Assembly (NCBI GenBank): GCA_030849075.1
Contig: JASAOO010003413.1
Span: 1-57,013, forward strand
Reading direction: 5' to 3'
DNA from: Zelonia costaricensis
Lineage: Eukaryota > Euglenozoa > Kinetoplastea > Trypanosomatida > Trypanosomatidae
DNA length: 57,013 bases
The translations under genes and the position numbers were made by a program. Of the stretch, positions 30,824 through 40,012 are shown piece after piece (the first letter of the stretch is position 1; every line of letters begins with the position of its first letter). A model generated the notes under the pieces. It saw nothing but the letters and a program-made list of their open reading frames with translations, was not told the DNA's origin and searched no databases.

Positions 30824-31951
30824 CTACCAACTACAGCCCGAGGTGTGCTCGTCTACACCAAACGTGTAACTGTTGCTGAGGCCCACGTCCCGCTGCGTGT
30901 GTGAGTAGCTCGCTCGCGGAGTCCGGGGCTCCGGCGGCACAGGCCTCGACCTATCCTGTCTCTGCCGTTGAGTAGACAGCCGCACCTGCACCACCTCCAG
31001 CGCGTCCACCTTGCGCGTACGCGCCCCGCCAGCCGCGCTGAAGCGGGGGACATGTGCCAGCGGCCCGCTCCGCGCCGCCGCAGGGCCGTGCATCACCGCC
31101 AGCGCCAACGAGGCGCCGCTCGACTCGACATCGGAGCCGCTATCGATGCCCCCTTTCGAGGCGCAAAGAGGCTGCGGAGTGGCCGAGCACATCGTGACGT
31201 TTTGCGCGTCGTCTTCGTTCTCTTCATCGTGGATGCTGCGGCGGTGCCCGGCGGCAACGCCGACACCGAGCGACTCGGGGAGACTCGCGCAGCCCACGAG
31301 GGAGCGGTTGCTACCGGCGGTGGAGGCCATCGCCTGAAACATGGCGAGTTCGCCCATGACGATCGACTTGGCCGAGCAGGCCGCGTCAAGGCTGCACGCG
31401 TCTCTCTCGCCGACGCTGCTGATGCCATCAGTGGAGGCGTTGATGCTGTTCCCGCGCGCCTGTCGGCGGTGGCGCGCAAAGCGTGTCCGGTACTCCTCCA
31501 AAAGGCGGGCCTGCTCGTCGGCGTCCTCTTTCTCAAACCGCGCACTGCCAACCGTGGGCTCGCCGCCTTCGGGGGTCAAGCACATCCGTTGGAGCGGCAC
31601 CGCAATGCCGCCCAGAGCGGCGCGGAAGGGGAAGGAGATGTCGTTGTCCCCTGGTGAGCCGAGTGTGGCGCCGCCGACGCTGAGGTTGTCGTTGCCGACG
31701 CCGAGTTCGGCTACCGTCTGTGGCAGCGGAGGGGCGAAGATGGACTGCGGGGAGGAGACGTCGCCGCTCCAGTTGAGCGTGAGAACCGGAGGCACCGCCA
31801 CAATGCGTGGAAGGTGGCGCCGCATCGGAACGCGTGACTGGCGGCAGGCGGGTACGGCGTTGGACATGCTGCTGGGGAACGAGACCTGCGCCGGACTACG
31901 CGTTCTCTGCAGCTTCTGCTGCGAGTGCGGGTGCTGGGCTGAGTCGCTCAT
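30824..31951 (-). CDS. Hypothetical protein, Ser-rich (375 aa)
   Basis: Not recognised. The protein is Ser-, Ala- and Gly-rich and probably largely disordered, with no membrane segment, signal peptide or clear domain. A short, more helical stretch near 160-185 (KEDADEQARLLEEYRTRFARHRRQ) may be a small coiled coil or interaction motif. Several Arg/Ser/Thr/Pro motifs could be phosphorylation sites. Codon use is GC3-rich as in neighbouring genes, which supports it being real. The start at 31951 follows CTTTCGCAG on the minus strand with the AG at 31978-31977, giving a 5' UTR of about 25 nt. Further upstream the open frame consists of Cys/Val repeats from a CA microsatellite and is excluded. Confidence 0.75.
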   Translation of the reverse strand: MSDSAQHPHSQQKLQRTRSPAQVSFPSSMSNAVPACRQSRVPMRRHLPRIVAVPPVLTLNWSGDVSSPQSIFAPPLPQTVAELGVGNDNLSVGGATLGSPGDNDISFPFRAALGGIAVPLQRMCLTPEGGEPTVGSARFEKEDADEQARLLEEYRTRFARHRRQARGNSINASTDGISSVGERDACSLDAACSAKSIVMGELAMFQAMASTAGSNRSLVGCASLPESLGVGVAAGHRRSIHDEENEDDAQNVTMCSATPQPLCASKGGIDSGSDVESSGASLALAVMHGPAAARSGPLAHVPRFSAAGGARTRKVDALEVVQVRLSTQRQRQDRSRPVPPEPRTPRASYSHTQRDVGLSNSYTFGVDEHTSGCSW

Positions 31952-32046
31952 GACTGGATAGGCGAGCAGGAGGCTGCTGCGAAAGAAGGCGGGGCTCGGC
32001 GAGCAGCTTCGAAATAGGGTGTGTGTGGGTGGGTAAGGATATGCAC

Positions 32047-32072
32047 GCACACACACACACACACACACACAC
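32047..32072. repeat. (AC)n microsatellite upstream of the 375-aa gene
   Basis: About 12 AC units. On the minus strand this is a GT run lying some 100 nt upstream of the predicted ATG and just ahead of the splice-acceptor area. Confidence 0.85.
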
Positions 32073-33609
32073 GAAGGGGTGCGTGCGCGACTGAGCTAGG
32101 TGCTTATGCGCGTTGCGGTGGAGACGAGTCCGACTCGACAGCACCTGCGTCAAGACAAAGAAGCAAGAAAGGAAGTGGGAGAGGCTCCAATAACACACGC
32201 ACACGTTCCAAAAAGACAAGGAGACCTGCGTTTTCTTTTTGAAACCTAAATGAGGGGAAAGACACACACACACACACACACACACCGGCAGACGCACAGA
32301 CGCGTACTGGCGGAGGGTAGGGGGGGGGGGAACACAAGTGCAGAATAAACGCGAAAGGAGGGGGGAGGCGGAGAAAACTCAAACGTAGAAGGGCCCAGTC
32401 GAAGGGTCACACGGAGATGGCGACGACGCACTATAGGAAAGCAGTAAAGGACGGGAGGAGTGCCACAGGCAGGGGAGAAGGACAAGAAGGAAAACCAGGG
32501 GGACAGGGAAGGGGAGAGCGGGGCAAAGTAGCACGGGAGATGGTCAGCGGGGAGATGTGAGGAGCGGTGGGGATGGGGGCGGCCCAAAGACACACCCGTT
32601 CACACAAACAATATTATCGGGACAAACGGATGGAGACGCTGACAGGTGCAGAGGAGAGAGGAGGAAGACGGGGCTGGTACACACCAAAGGCAAGTGAAGT
32701 CACAGAAACGCACGAATAAAGGAGGTTCTTAGGGGAGAATGGAGCAGTAACGCAGAGGGCCGTTGCGCTTACCTGTGTAGCGCAGCGGCGGGGTGCGTGC
32801 AGTGCGTGAAGGATAGAGTGGGCAGGGAGTGCGTGTGTGCGAGAGGCATGTTGACCACCAGATGCGTGTGGCGGGGAGGTGTGTGTGTGGGGTGGGGCGT
32901 TGCCGGGGTGAAGCGAAGACAGGAGAGCGAAGTGTGCAAAGCACATGGCGGCACTTGGCGTGGTGTCGCGTTCCGGGGTCGGACTCCTCGCGACACCCAT
33001 GAGCCGAGTACTCTCCACAGGAGTTCCCATTGAACCACTTCAGCATGATCAACTGCGAATGGGACTGCGCACTCGTGCGGCACACGGCGAAGGTAGGCGA
33101 TCCAGAGGAGGGAGCGATCCTGCTTGTCCTCTTGCACATCTCTTCTTGTGTCCGTGCGCACACAGACTCCCACACGCGTGCATGCCTGCGAACACAGTGG
33201 TGCTGCGCACGCTCCTTGAAAAGCCTCCATTCGCGAAAACCTCGAGCACATTTTTTTTGTGTCCACTTTGCTTGTCGCAAAAAAAAAAAACCCGAGCGCC
33301 GCGCCACGTCTCCGCCTCGTCCCCGGCGTAATACAAGAGTGCGTGACAGGTTGGGGATTGAGGGAGTACTGGGGTGGGGGTGGGGGCAGGGATTCGACGC
33401 GGCGCAGCACAAGCACACCCCGCCGCCGCCCTCGTTGCATTGTTCTTCAAAGCTCAAACAACGTCGAAAAGTCTCCAGCGAGAGCGTGCGCAAGAGGGGG
33501 CTGAGGAGTTGACAACCGCACACGCACACACACAGAAGAAAACATGCACGACACCACATCGGTGTCGACTCAGAACTTGGCACATCCACCAACACGTACA
33601 CAAACAGAA

Positions 33610-33641
<32 letters not shown>

Positions 33642-33712
33642 TGAATAGAAACGACCAGTAAAAAAGAAAGCACTTGCGTGCGAGGAGAAGCGCGGCTACG
33701 CAATCGTCTCTT

Positions 33713-33736
33713 CAGCAGCAGCAGCAGCAGCAGCAG
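33713..33736. repeat. (CAG)8 trinucleotide run
   Basis: Eight CAG units in the probable 3' UTR of RPN11; not in a supported coding frame. Confidence 0.8.
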
Positions 33737-33879
33737 CGCGCGCGACAACGCCACAACCCCCGTCATGAGAGAGGGGGGGTAGGAGGGGGGGGGGGAGCCG
33801 CGGCTCTTGCATCTATCCAGCCACCGTTTTTTCTCAAGCCGCCAGCGCCGCTGCTACTCCTTCGCACCCGTTGTGCACC

Positions 33880-34809
33880 TCAGAACACCACCGCGTTGAT
33901 CATGGCGCCAATGGCCTGGTTGAGGTTGCGGTGAATGACGTTCTCGGCCTCCATCTGAAGGTGCGACATGGTGTTGATCTGCCCCACGTTGCCGAGGTCG
34001 TCCTCGTCGCGGCCTTGCGTGATGTACTTCTCCGCCTGCTTCGACAGCGAGATGAGCTCGCGGATGCTGTGGCGCGTCTCGTGCTGGTACACCTTTGCCT
34101 TCTCCAGCTTGAAGCCCTCCTGCCAGCCCTTCCGGTACACGTTCAGCAGCAGCCGCAACTCGTGGTTCTTCTTGCGGAACGTCACCGGCAGGTTGTAGTA
34201 CTGGCGGTTCAGGTTGTGCGAGAGCGCGACAGCCGACGGCTTCGAGAGGAAGCCGATGTTTGACGTCACCTGGCGCGGCTCCACGTACTCGCCCATCGCT
34301 CGCATGGCCATGATCTCCTGCGGAATCGTGCGGAAGGCGTCAATGACGACCTTGCCGCGCACGGACTGAATCGGGTCCACAACGACGGAGACGCTGCGCG
34401 GGGTGAGGTTCTCGTAGCCGGCGGCGGTCATGACATCCTCCGAGGAGAGCCAGCAGCCGAAGCCGGGGTGGCTGTGGTACCAGCCGACCACGTTCTCGTG
34501 GCGGCCGACCAGCTTCAGCTTGTCCAGCATGTGCACCTGGTACTCCGGGTCCACGGCCTCCACCGACTGCCCCGTGGCGGTTTGCGGCATCGAGAAGACG
34601 TCGGCGACGCGAATCGTGTAGTCGTCGATCTCCTCGCCGATCATGAGCCCCATCACCTCCAGCGGGACGCCGGCGCGGCCGTGGATGAGGATCTTGAGAA
34701 GGGCGATGGAGGAAATCTGAATCGTCTCGGCCGTGTCACGGGCATCACGCACCTCCGTCTGGCGGCCCATGCCGCGGCCCGACATCATGCCAAGCGCCGA
34801 GGGGTCCAT
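33880..34809 (-). CDS. RPN11: 26S proteasome regulatory subunit RPN11 (PSMD14), JAMM deubiquitinase
   Basis: A 309-residue protein, close to the usual 310. RPN11 is the zinc metalloprotease of the 19S lid that removes ubiquitin chains en bloc from substrates being unfolded into the 20S core. The MPN+ domain starts near residue 30 (IQISSIALLKILIHGRAGVPLEVMG), with the catalytic Glu at 51. The zinc motif is H112-S-H114-P-x6-S122-x2-D125 (HSHPGFGCWLSSED), intact in every ligand. The segment VVDPIQSVRGKVVIDAFR and the ending ...GAMINAVVF are typical of RPN11, and the HSHPGFGCWLS version of the motif separates it from CSN5 (which has HSHPGYGCWLSG) and from RPN8, which lacks the zinc ligands. The start at 34809 matches family length; an acceptor GGGGCAG with the AG at 34829-34828 would leave an 18-nt 5' UTR. 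Confidence 0.97.
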   Translation of the reverse strand: MDPSALGMMSGRGMGRQTEVRDARDTAETIQISSIALLKILIHGRAGVPLEVMGLMIGEEIDDYTIRVADVFSMPQTATGQSVEAVDPEYQVHMLDKLKLVGRHENVVGWYHSHPGFGCWLSSEDVMTAAGYENLTPRSVSVVVDPIQSVRGKVVIDAFRTIPQEIMAMRAMGEYVEPRQVTSNIGFLSKPSAVALSHNLNRQYYNLPVTFRKKNHELRLLLNVYRKGWQEGFKLEKAKVYQHETRHSIRELISLSKQAEKYITQGRDEDDLGNVGQINTMSHLQMEAENVIHRNLNQAIGAMINAVVF

Positions 34810-36095
34810 CTTCGCCTTGCCGTTGAGCTGCCCCGAGAGATGGATGCACACAAACACACACACAGTGAGGGTGAGAGGAGTGAATACAAAGACACGCACG
34901 CGCTCAAGCACTACCACACAAACACCTGTACGTGGCGTATAAGTGGGAGGGGGCGACAGGCCACGAGGCAAGCCAGACGTGTATAAAGCTGCGCAGCGGG
35001 TGGCGAGTGCAGAACAACGCGGAGAGGGACTGTGGGGGCGGGGGGGGGCAGGGGGAAGAGGGTGGAGTGTGCGTGTATTGCACCGTTCTACCGAGCAGGT
35101 TCTCCGCGTCGTGGCCGGACACAAAGGGGGGGTTGGAGGAGGTGGAGCGGGTACAGTGTGGTGGTGGCGGTCAGAAGAGAAGCTCAGGGGAGAGGAGAGC
35201 ACGTCCAGTGTCTTCATGCGGCGCTGGACCGGAGAAGAGGGCTTCACAGGCGTGACACGGCGTGGTGGCCGGCGCAGCCGAGAACGGGGCTACGACTAGA
35301 ATGCGTCGCGGGTTGAGAATGGACGAAGGGGTGAGCGGCTGCTGGTGTTGCCATTACTTTGACAGAGCTCGGCCGCTGCAGCAGCGGTGCACCACAAACG
35401 TCGCACGTGTTTGCGTGAAAACCTCTTCCAGGCACCACGCCGAAACACGCCAACACACACCTCAGCACACACGGTCAAAGACGATGTCAAGATGAACAAA
35501 TGCGGCCAAGATGGGGGGGGGGGGCAGGACAGTTGATAGGACGGTTGTTAAGGAGGTGCGCGTGGACGTGCTCGAGAATGCACGCAGCGACAAAAATAAA
35601 AAAGGCCAGTTGCAAAGCTGGCTTCTGATCGGTTGTGTTGATGCCTCGTTGAACTTGATTCGCTCGCTCACGTGAACACACACGCACACGCACACGCACC
35701 CACCCACCCACAAAGACACCCCCCCGCACTGAGGGGCGGGTTCTGAGAAGAGGGAGCGGCGGGAGGACGGCGCCACAGGGGCTGGGTCGATGCGGTACCG
35801 ATACCTGAAGACGCAGCTTATTACCACCGTGGTGGCGCACCCTCCCACAAACAAAACGGTGCCCGCACCTCGTAAACCTCCGCTCCGCTCCACCGTGGCA
35901 GGGGGGTGGGGGGTTGCAGGAAACAAGTGGCAGTGCACACGAAGAGCTGCTCGCGGCGTGTCGGAGCGTGTGAGCAAAGCTCGTCGCTTCCACCCCACAC
36001 CCGCTTCGGCGCACCGACTGCGCGGCTGGAGGCGCCCCCCTCCGCCTCGGTCGTTCGTGACCCCGAGGCCGAGACGCTCAGCTGCGCACGCCGGT
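34810..36095 (-). other. Intergenic between RPN11 and the LRR protein gene
   Basis: It has a GT-rich stretch close to RPN11 (about 34850-34862), a G run near 35513-35523 and an AC-rich stretch near 35680-35720. A 220-codon open frame at 35462-36124 overlaps the downstream end of the LRR gene and has no gene-like codon use. No gene is supported. Confidence 0.6.
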
Positions 36096-39000
36096 TCAGT
36101 TTGTCTTCTTGCGCAGCTCCTCATCCCCCGCGAGGTCCTCGTACATGTACCGCTTCAAGGTCGGGAAGTGCCCCACCACGACCGCCAGCGAGGCCATGCT
36201 CTTGCCAATCACCGCGAACTCCGTGCAGAAGCGGAGGGAGAGGGTGTGCAGGGCGGGGCACGTGCCCAGCTGCTTCACCTCGGCCGGCGTGACGTCCGTG
36301 CTGTCCAAAATGAGCGTCTCGAGCGCCGGCAACTGCGCGAGACACCCGAGGCGGTGGAGCCGGTCGCAGTAGCTCAAGTCGAGCAGGTGCAGCCGCTCCA
36401 TGTCCGGGCTGCACAGGGCGCGCAGGCCGTCATCGCCCAGGGAGCCGCTGCGCACGATGACGCACTCCAGCGTGCTGATGTGGGCCAGACCGCTGAGGTC
36501 ACTGAGGTGCTCGCACATCTCCGCAATAAAAAGCCGCAGCGGTGGCGGCGCCTGCTGGCGGGATGCCTCACCGAAGAGCCCCGCCTTGTTGATGCGTGTC
36601 TGGCTGAGGTTGAGAAGGGTGAGACATTGTTGCCGCTCCAGCCCCACCACGCTCGACACGCAGATGCAGTAGGTGAGATCGAAGTGGTGCAGGTGCGAGC
36701 GGAACTTGTGGTAGAGCACCTCCACCGCCTCCTTGCGTGAAGTGCGGTCCGCTGCGGCTGCGGCTGCAGCGTCATCGTCGCCAACGCTGTCGATAAGCCG
36801 CCGCAGCCCGTCCACGGCGCGCTCTAGCTGCGCCTCGGCACTTCGCTTCGCCGCTTCCGGTGCACCGGCAGTGGCGGCGCGGCGGCCTGCGTCGCACAGG
36901 GCGAGCGTGGCGCGGAGGTCGTGCGCAAAGGTGTGCCCGTCAAGGTGGTTGAGACCTGCGTCGTCGACGTAGGTGAACGGGATGAGCAGCTGCTCCAGCC
37001 GCGTCGCGTACGCCAGCGCGTTGATGTTCTCTATGCTCATGGCGCTGGTCAGGTCAAGCGCGCGCAGGGTGCACGTCGCGGCGTGGGGTGGCTGCCCGTT
37101 CGTGACGGCCAGCGCCTCCACCACAAGCGCATACTGACCCAGTTCGTGCAGGGCTCCGTTGTCAAGATCGCAGCCGGCGCCGCACACCCAGCGGACACGA
37201 CCGTGGTGCGTGAAGAGGGCCAAGGCAAGTCCGCAGGCGGAGCGGCTCGGCAGCGAGGCGGCGTCACGCAGCGAGTACGAGAGGAGCAGGTCGGCGATGC
37301 CCAGCAGGTGCGCCGACGACCCAGCAGGGTTGGCGCGGGCGAGCCGCCTCACGGCGCTGCCGTGAAGCTCGTCTAGAAGAGGCGCCAGCTCGTGCAGCTC
37401 TCCACGCCGGTGCCGCAGCTCCGTGCAGCCCGCGACGTCCAGCGCGACCAGCCCACGGCGACTCCCTTCTGCAGGCGTTGCCTTCTCGTCGGCTGCCGCG
37501 GCAGCTACGACGCTTCCCACAGCGCAGGCCAGGAGCTGGGCACCACGCACGCCGGTGTGGCCCACGTCCAGCGCGGTCATCTGCGCCACTCCATAGGTCT
37601 TGCCTAGCTCAAAGAACGCGGCAGTGAGGTGGGCGGTGCCGTGCGCCGCTGACGCCTCCAGCTGCGACGCGCCACGTAGCATCGCCTCGGCGAGGACGAC
37701 GAGGACGGTCCAGAGGAGCATCACCCACCGCAGGACGGTCCAGCCTGCAGTGCGTGCCCACTGCTGCTGCTTCTCGGTGTGGCGGTGCTGCACGACGGAG
37801 ATGAGACGGTGCGGCCCCCACAGGTCGGCGAAGACGTCGCCGACGTACTTGACGTGCAGCGAAGGTGCCGGCAGCGTCAGGGCGACGTTGCAGGACCGCA
37901 CCGACGGCGCAGGTCGTGTCTGCAGGGACGGCGTTGTCGGCAGGTCGCGGGTATGCACGGGACGCTGCAGCCACCACCGCGACACGCCACACAGCACCTC
38001 CGCCGTGGCCTCGGCAGAGCCAACAAACACCTGGCGGTACCACACCGTGGTGGCCTGAGGCACCAGGGACGACGCGTCAGCCGCCGACGCGCCGGTGCTG
38101 GTGGCGTTGCCACGGCGCTGCTGCTGCTGCAGCAGCTGGTTCTGTAGCGTGCGGAAGCCCTCGACAGTGCAGACGGAGGCCGCCGTCTTGGGGTCATGCG
38201 CCTCCTCGTCGTCAACGCCGCCGTCATCGCAGTGAAGCTCTGCGCCGGGGCGGAAGATATCCCCGTCGTGCCCGACGGTTTCCTCGAGTCCTGTCGGCAT
38301 CGCCTCATACGTGGCGCGCCCCGGCGGCACCGCCAGCGTCGATGCGACGGAGCCGCCGCAGGCCGTCGTGGATGGGAAGAGGAGCTGCGGTGGCGGCGAC
38401 TCCGCCGAGCGGGCGCGCGCCACGTCGCTGTTGTTGGTCTTCACCTCCTGTGCCGCAGCGTCCCGCTCGTGGAGGCCCGACACGAGCACCACCGTGACGC
38501 CGCCAACCCGTACACCGCAGCTCCGCGCCGCGACTGCGACGTGGTCGACGGTGCCGGCGGTTTCATTTGAAGGGGCCGGGGCCGGGGAGGGTGTGCGGCG
38601 GGCCGCTGCCCGGAAGGTCGGCGAGCTCGGCGCGACGGGCGACGCGGCGTGGTTGACGTCGGCGAAACTCTCGGCGGTGCGCCCGAGCCAGGAGATGACC
38701 TTCCGACTGCCCGCGCCGCCGGGCCCGGCCACAGCGGCGGCAGTGGCCCCCGAGGTACCCGCGCCGGTGGCGGGGCGACTGCTGGCGGCATCCATGCCCA
38801 GCGCAACCTGCAGCACAGAGGCCTGCATCGTCGCATTGGCCAGTCCGACGCCGAAGGTGTTTTCGACGAGCGCGCCACTGGTGCCGCCTGCAACGGGAAA
38901 GGCGCCGTGTGTGCAGCACGCAAAGGGCAGCACCACCCACGCCTCCCGCCGCTCCCCCGCAAGACGCGCGGCTGGACCAGCGGCGGCCCATGCGAGAGGC

Positions 39001-39122
39001 AGTCGTGACGCGCGGTGTGGAGCCACGGGGTAGTACGACACGACAGCTGTCAGCACGTCGGGTGTGGCGCCAGCCGCTGCGGGCCGTCCGCGCTGCTCGG
39101 GCCCTGCAGAATTCGTGCGCAT
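36096..39122 (-). CDS. Leucine-rich-repeat protein with one central membrane segment (1008 aa)
   Basis: The N-terminal part (about 1-450) is Ala/Pro/Thr-rich without a recognised domain. A hydrophobic segment at about 460-482 (LRWVMLLWTVLVVLAEAML) is a good single transmembrane helix. Leucine-rich repeats follow from about 560 to 1000 with units such as LVALDVAGCTEL, LRALDLTSAMS, LHHFDLTYC, LTLLNLSQTRI, LHLLDLSYCDRL, LETLILDSTDV and LHTLSLRFC. They alternate with less regular linkers and an Ala-rich insert near 785-800. LDLSYC-type units are of the cysteine-containing kind seen in many protein-interaction LRRs. The likely role is scaffold or adaptor at a membrane, inferred only from architecture. 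The first ATG in frame is at 39122; the 39 codons further upstream contain no ATG. Confidence 0.82.
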   Translation of the reverse strand: MRTNSAGPEQRGRPAAAGATPDVLTAVVSYYPVAPHRASRLPLAWAAAGPAARLAGERREAWVVLPFACCTHGAFPVAGGTSGALVENTFGVGLANATMQASVLQVALGMDAASSRPATGAGTSGATAAAVAGPGGAGSRKVISWLGRTAESFADVNHAASPVAPSSPTFRAAARRTPSPAPAPSNETAGTVDHVAVAARSCGVRVGGVTVVLVSGLHERDAAAQEVKTNNSDVARARSAESPPPQLLFPSTTACGGSVASTLAVPPGRATYEAMPTGLEETVGHDGDIFRPGAELHCDDGGVDDEEAHDPKTAASVCTVEGFRTLQNQLLQQQQRRGNATSTGASAADASSLVPQATTVWYRQVFVGSAEATAEVLCGVSRWWLQRPVHTRDLPTTPSLQTRPAPSVRSCNVALTLPAPSLHVKYVGDVFADLWGPHRLISVVQHRHTEKQQQWARTAGWTVLRWVMLLWTVLVVLAEAMLRGASQLEASAAHGTAHLTAAFFELGKTYGVAQMTALDVGHTGVRGAQLLACAVGSVVAAAAADEKATPAEGSRRGLVALDVAGCTELRHRRGELHELAPLLDELHGSAVRRLARANPAGSSAHLLGIADLLLSYSLRDAASLPSRSACGLALALFTHHGRVRWVCGAGCDLDNGALHELGQYALVVEALAVTNGQPPHAATCTLRALDLTSAMSIENINALAYATRLEQLLIPFTYVDDAGLNHLDGHTFAHDLRATLALCDAGRRAATAGAPEAAKRSAEAQLERAVDGLRRLIDSVGDDDAAAAAAADRTSRKEAVEVLYHKFRSHLHHFDLTYCICVSSVVGLERQQCLTLLNLSQTRINKAGLFGEASRQQAPPPLRLFIAEMCEHLSDLSGLAHISTLECVIVRSGSLGDDGLRALCSPDMERLHLLDLSYCDRLHRLGCLAQLPALETLILDSTDVTPAEVKQLGTCPALHTLSLRFCTEFAVIGKSMASLAVVVGHFPTLKRYMYEDLAGDEELRKKTN

Positions 39123-39946
39123 CGCGGGTGGGTGAGAGACAGGGGAGGAAAGAAGAAGGTGAGGAGCGCTTCGTGCGCGTGTGTGCGGCTGTTTGATAAG
39201 CGTGTGTTGTCCTGGCCGCAGTGGACCCGACTTCTTCACCAGGACGCGTCAGCGTCAGCAGCTTACCACGGGTGAGGGAAAAGTGGGGAGATGGGGTGCG
39301 GTTAGGTAGAGTAACGGTGATTTGTTTTTTCTTGGTTTTTGTTTTGATGGCTGGGTTGATGGACGTGCGCGGGGGCTTGTGTGCACTGCGGTTAGGCTTG
39401 CGGCGGCGCGAGGTTGCTCCTGCGTGCGTGTACAGACGCAAGAAAGCAGCCGCATTGGGAAGTGGTGCGGATGAAGCGGGGAAGTGGGAGGCGAGGGGGA
39501 GGGGCGTGAGTGTGGGACGTTCACCAAAGACGGTGCGAGAGAGGTGGCAATGGCATGGTTGCACGCCGGCGGTGCAGGCGACAGGAGGGATCTCTTCTTC
39601 TGTGCTATCACGTCTACTACAAACGAGAGCGTGTGCTGCGTCAGCAGCGCTGACTCGGCTGGCGCAGGCGCCGCCGAACGTCGCAGGGGTGGGTGGCAGA
39701 CGCCCAGTGAGCACACGGAGCCTTGCGAGTGCGCTATACACGATGTCTGCCTTTGGGACTCGCATTGTCACGTGCGTGCGTGTGTGATGAGTCCTTCAAA
39801 GCAGCCTTGTGGCACAGTCGCGGTGGGGGTGGTCGAGTGCGCGGATGGAGGGGCCAGAGGGAGGTGTGAACAGAAAATGAAAGCCGCCGTGCATTCATAC
39901 GCACAGACACATACACTACGCCACTTGCGCGCCTCCCCAGTCTGTT

Positions 39947-39982
<36 letters not shown>

Positions 39983-40012
39983 CCGTCACGCTGGACCGCT
40001 GATTCGGTTTCC
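39123..40012 (-). other. Intergenic between the LRR and coiled-coil genes
   Basis: It contains the 5' UTR of the LRR gene (pyrimidine tract at about 39160-39135 on the minus strand), a poly-T region near 39322-39345 and an AC microsatellite at about 39949-39980 close to the stop codon of the next gene. No gene is supported. Confidence 0.6.
39949..39980. repeat. (AC)n microsatellite, about 16 units
   Basis: It lies about 35 nt beyond the stop codon of the 1011-residue gene, so it should be transcribed as GU repeats in the 3' UTR. Confidence 0.9.

Larger units (their letters stand above)
31952..33879 (-). other. Intergenic: 5' UTR of the 375-aa gene and probable 3' UTR of RPN11
   Basis: It contains CA microsatellites at about 32047-32072, 32262-32285 and 33607-33630, a (CAG)8 run at 33713-33736 and a poly-A run near 33281-33292. 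No gene is supported. Confidence 0.65.
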
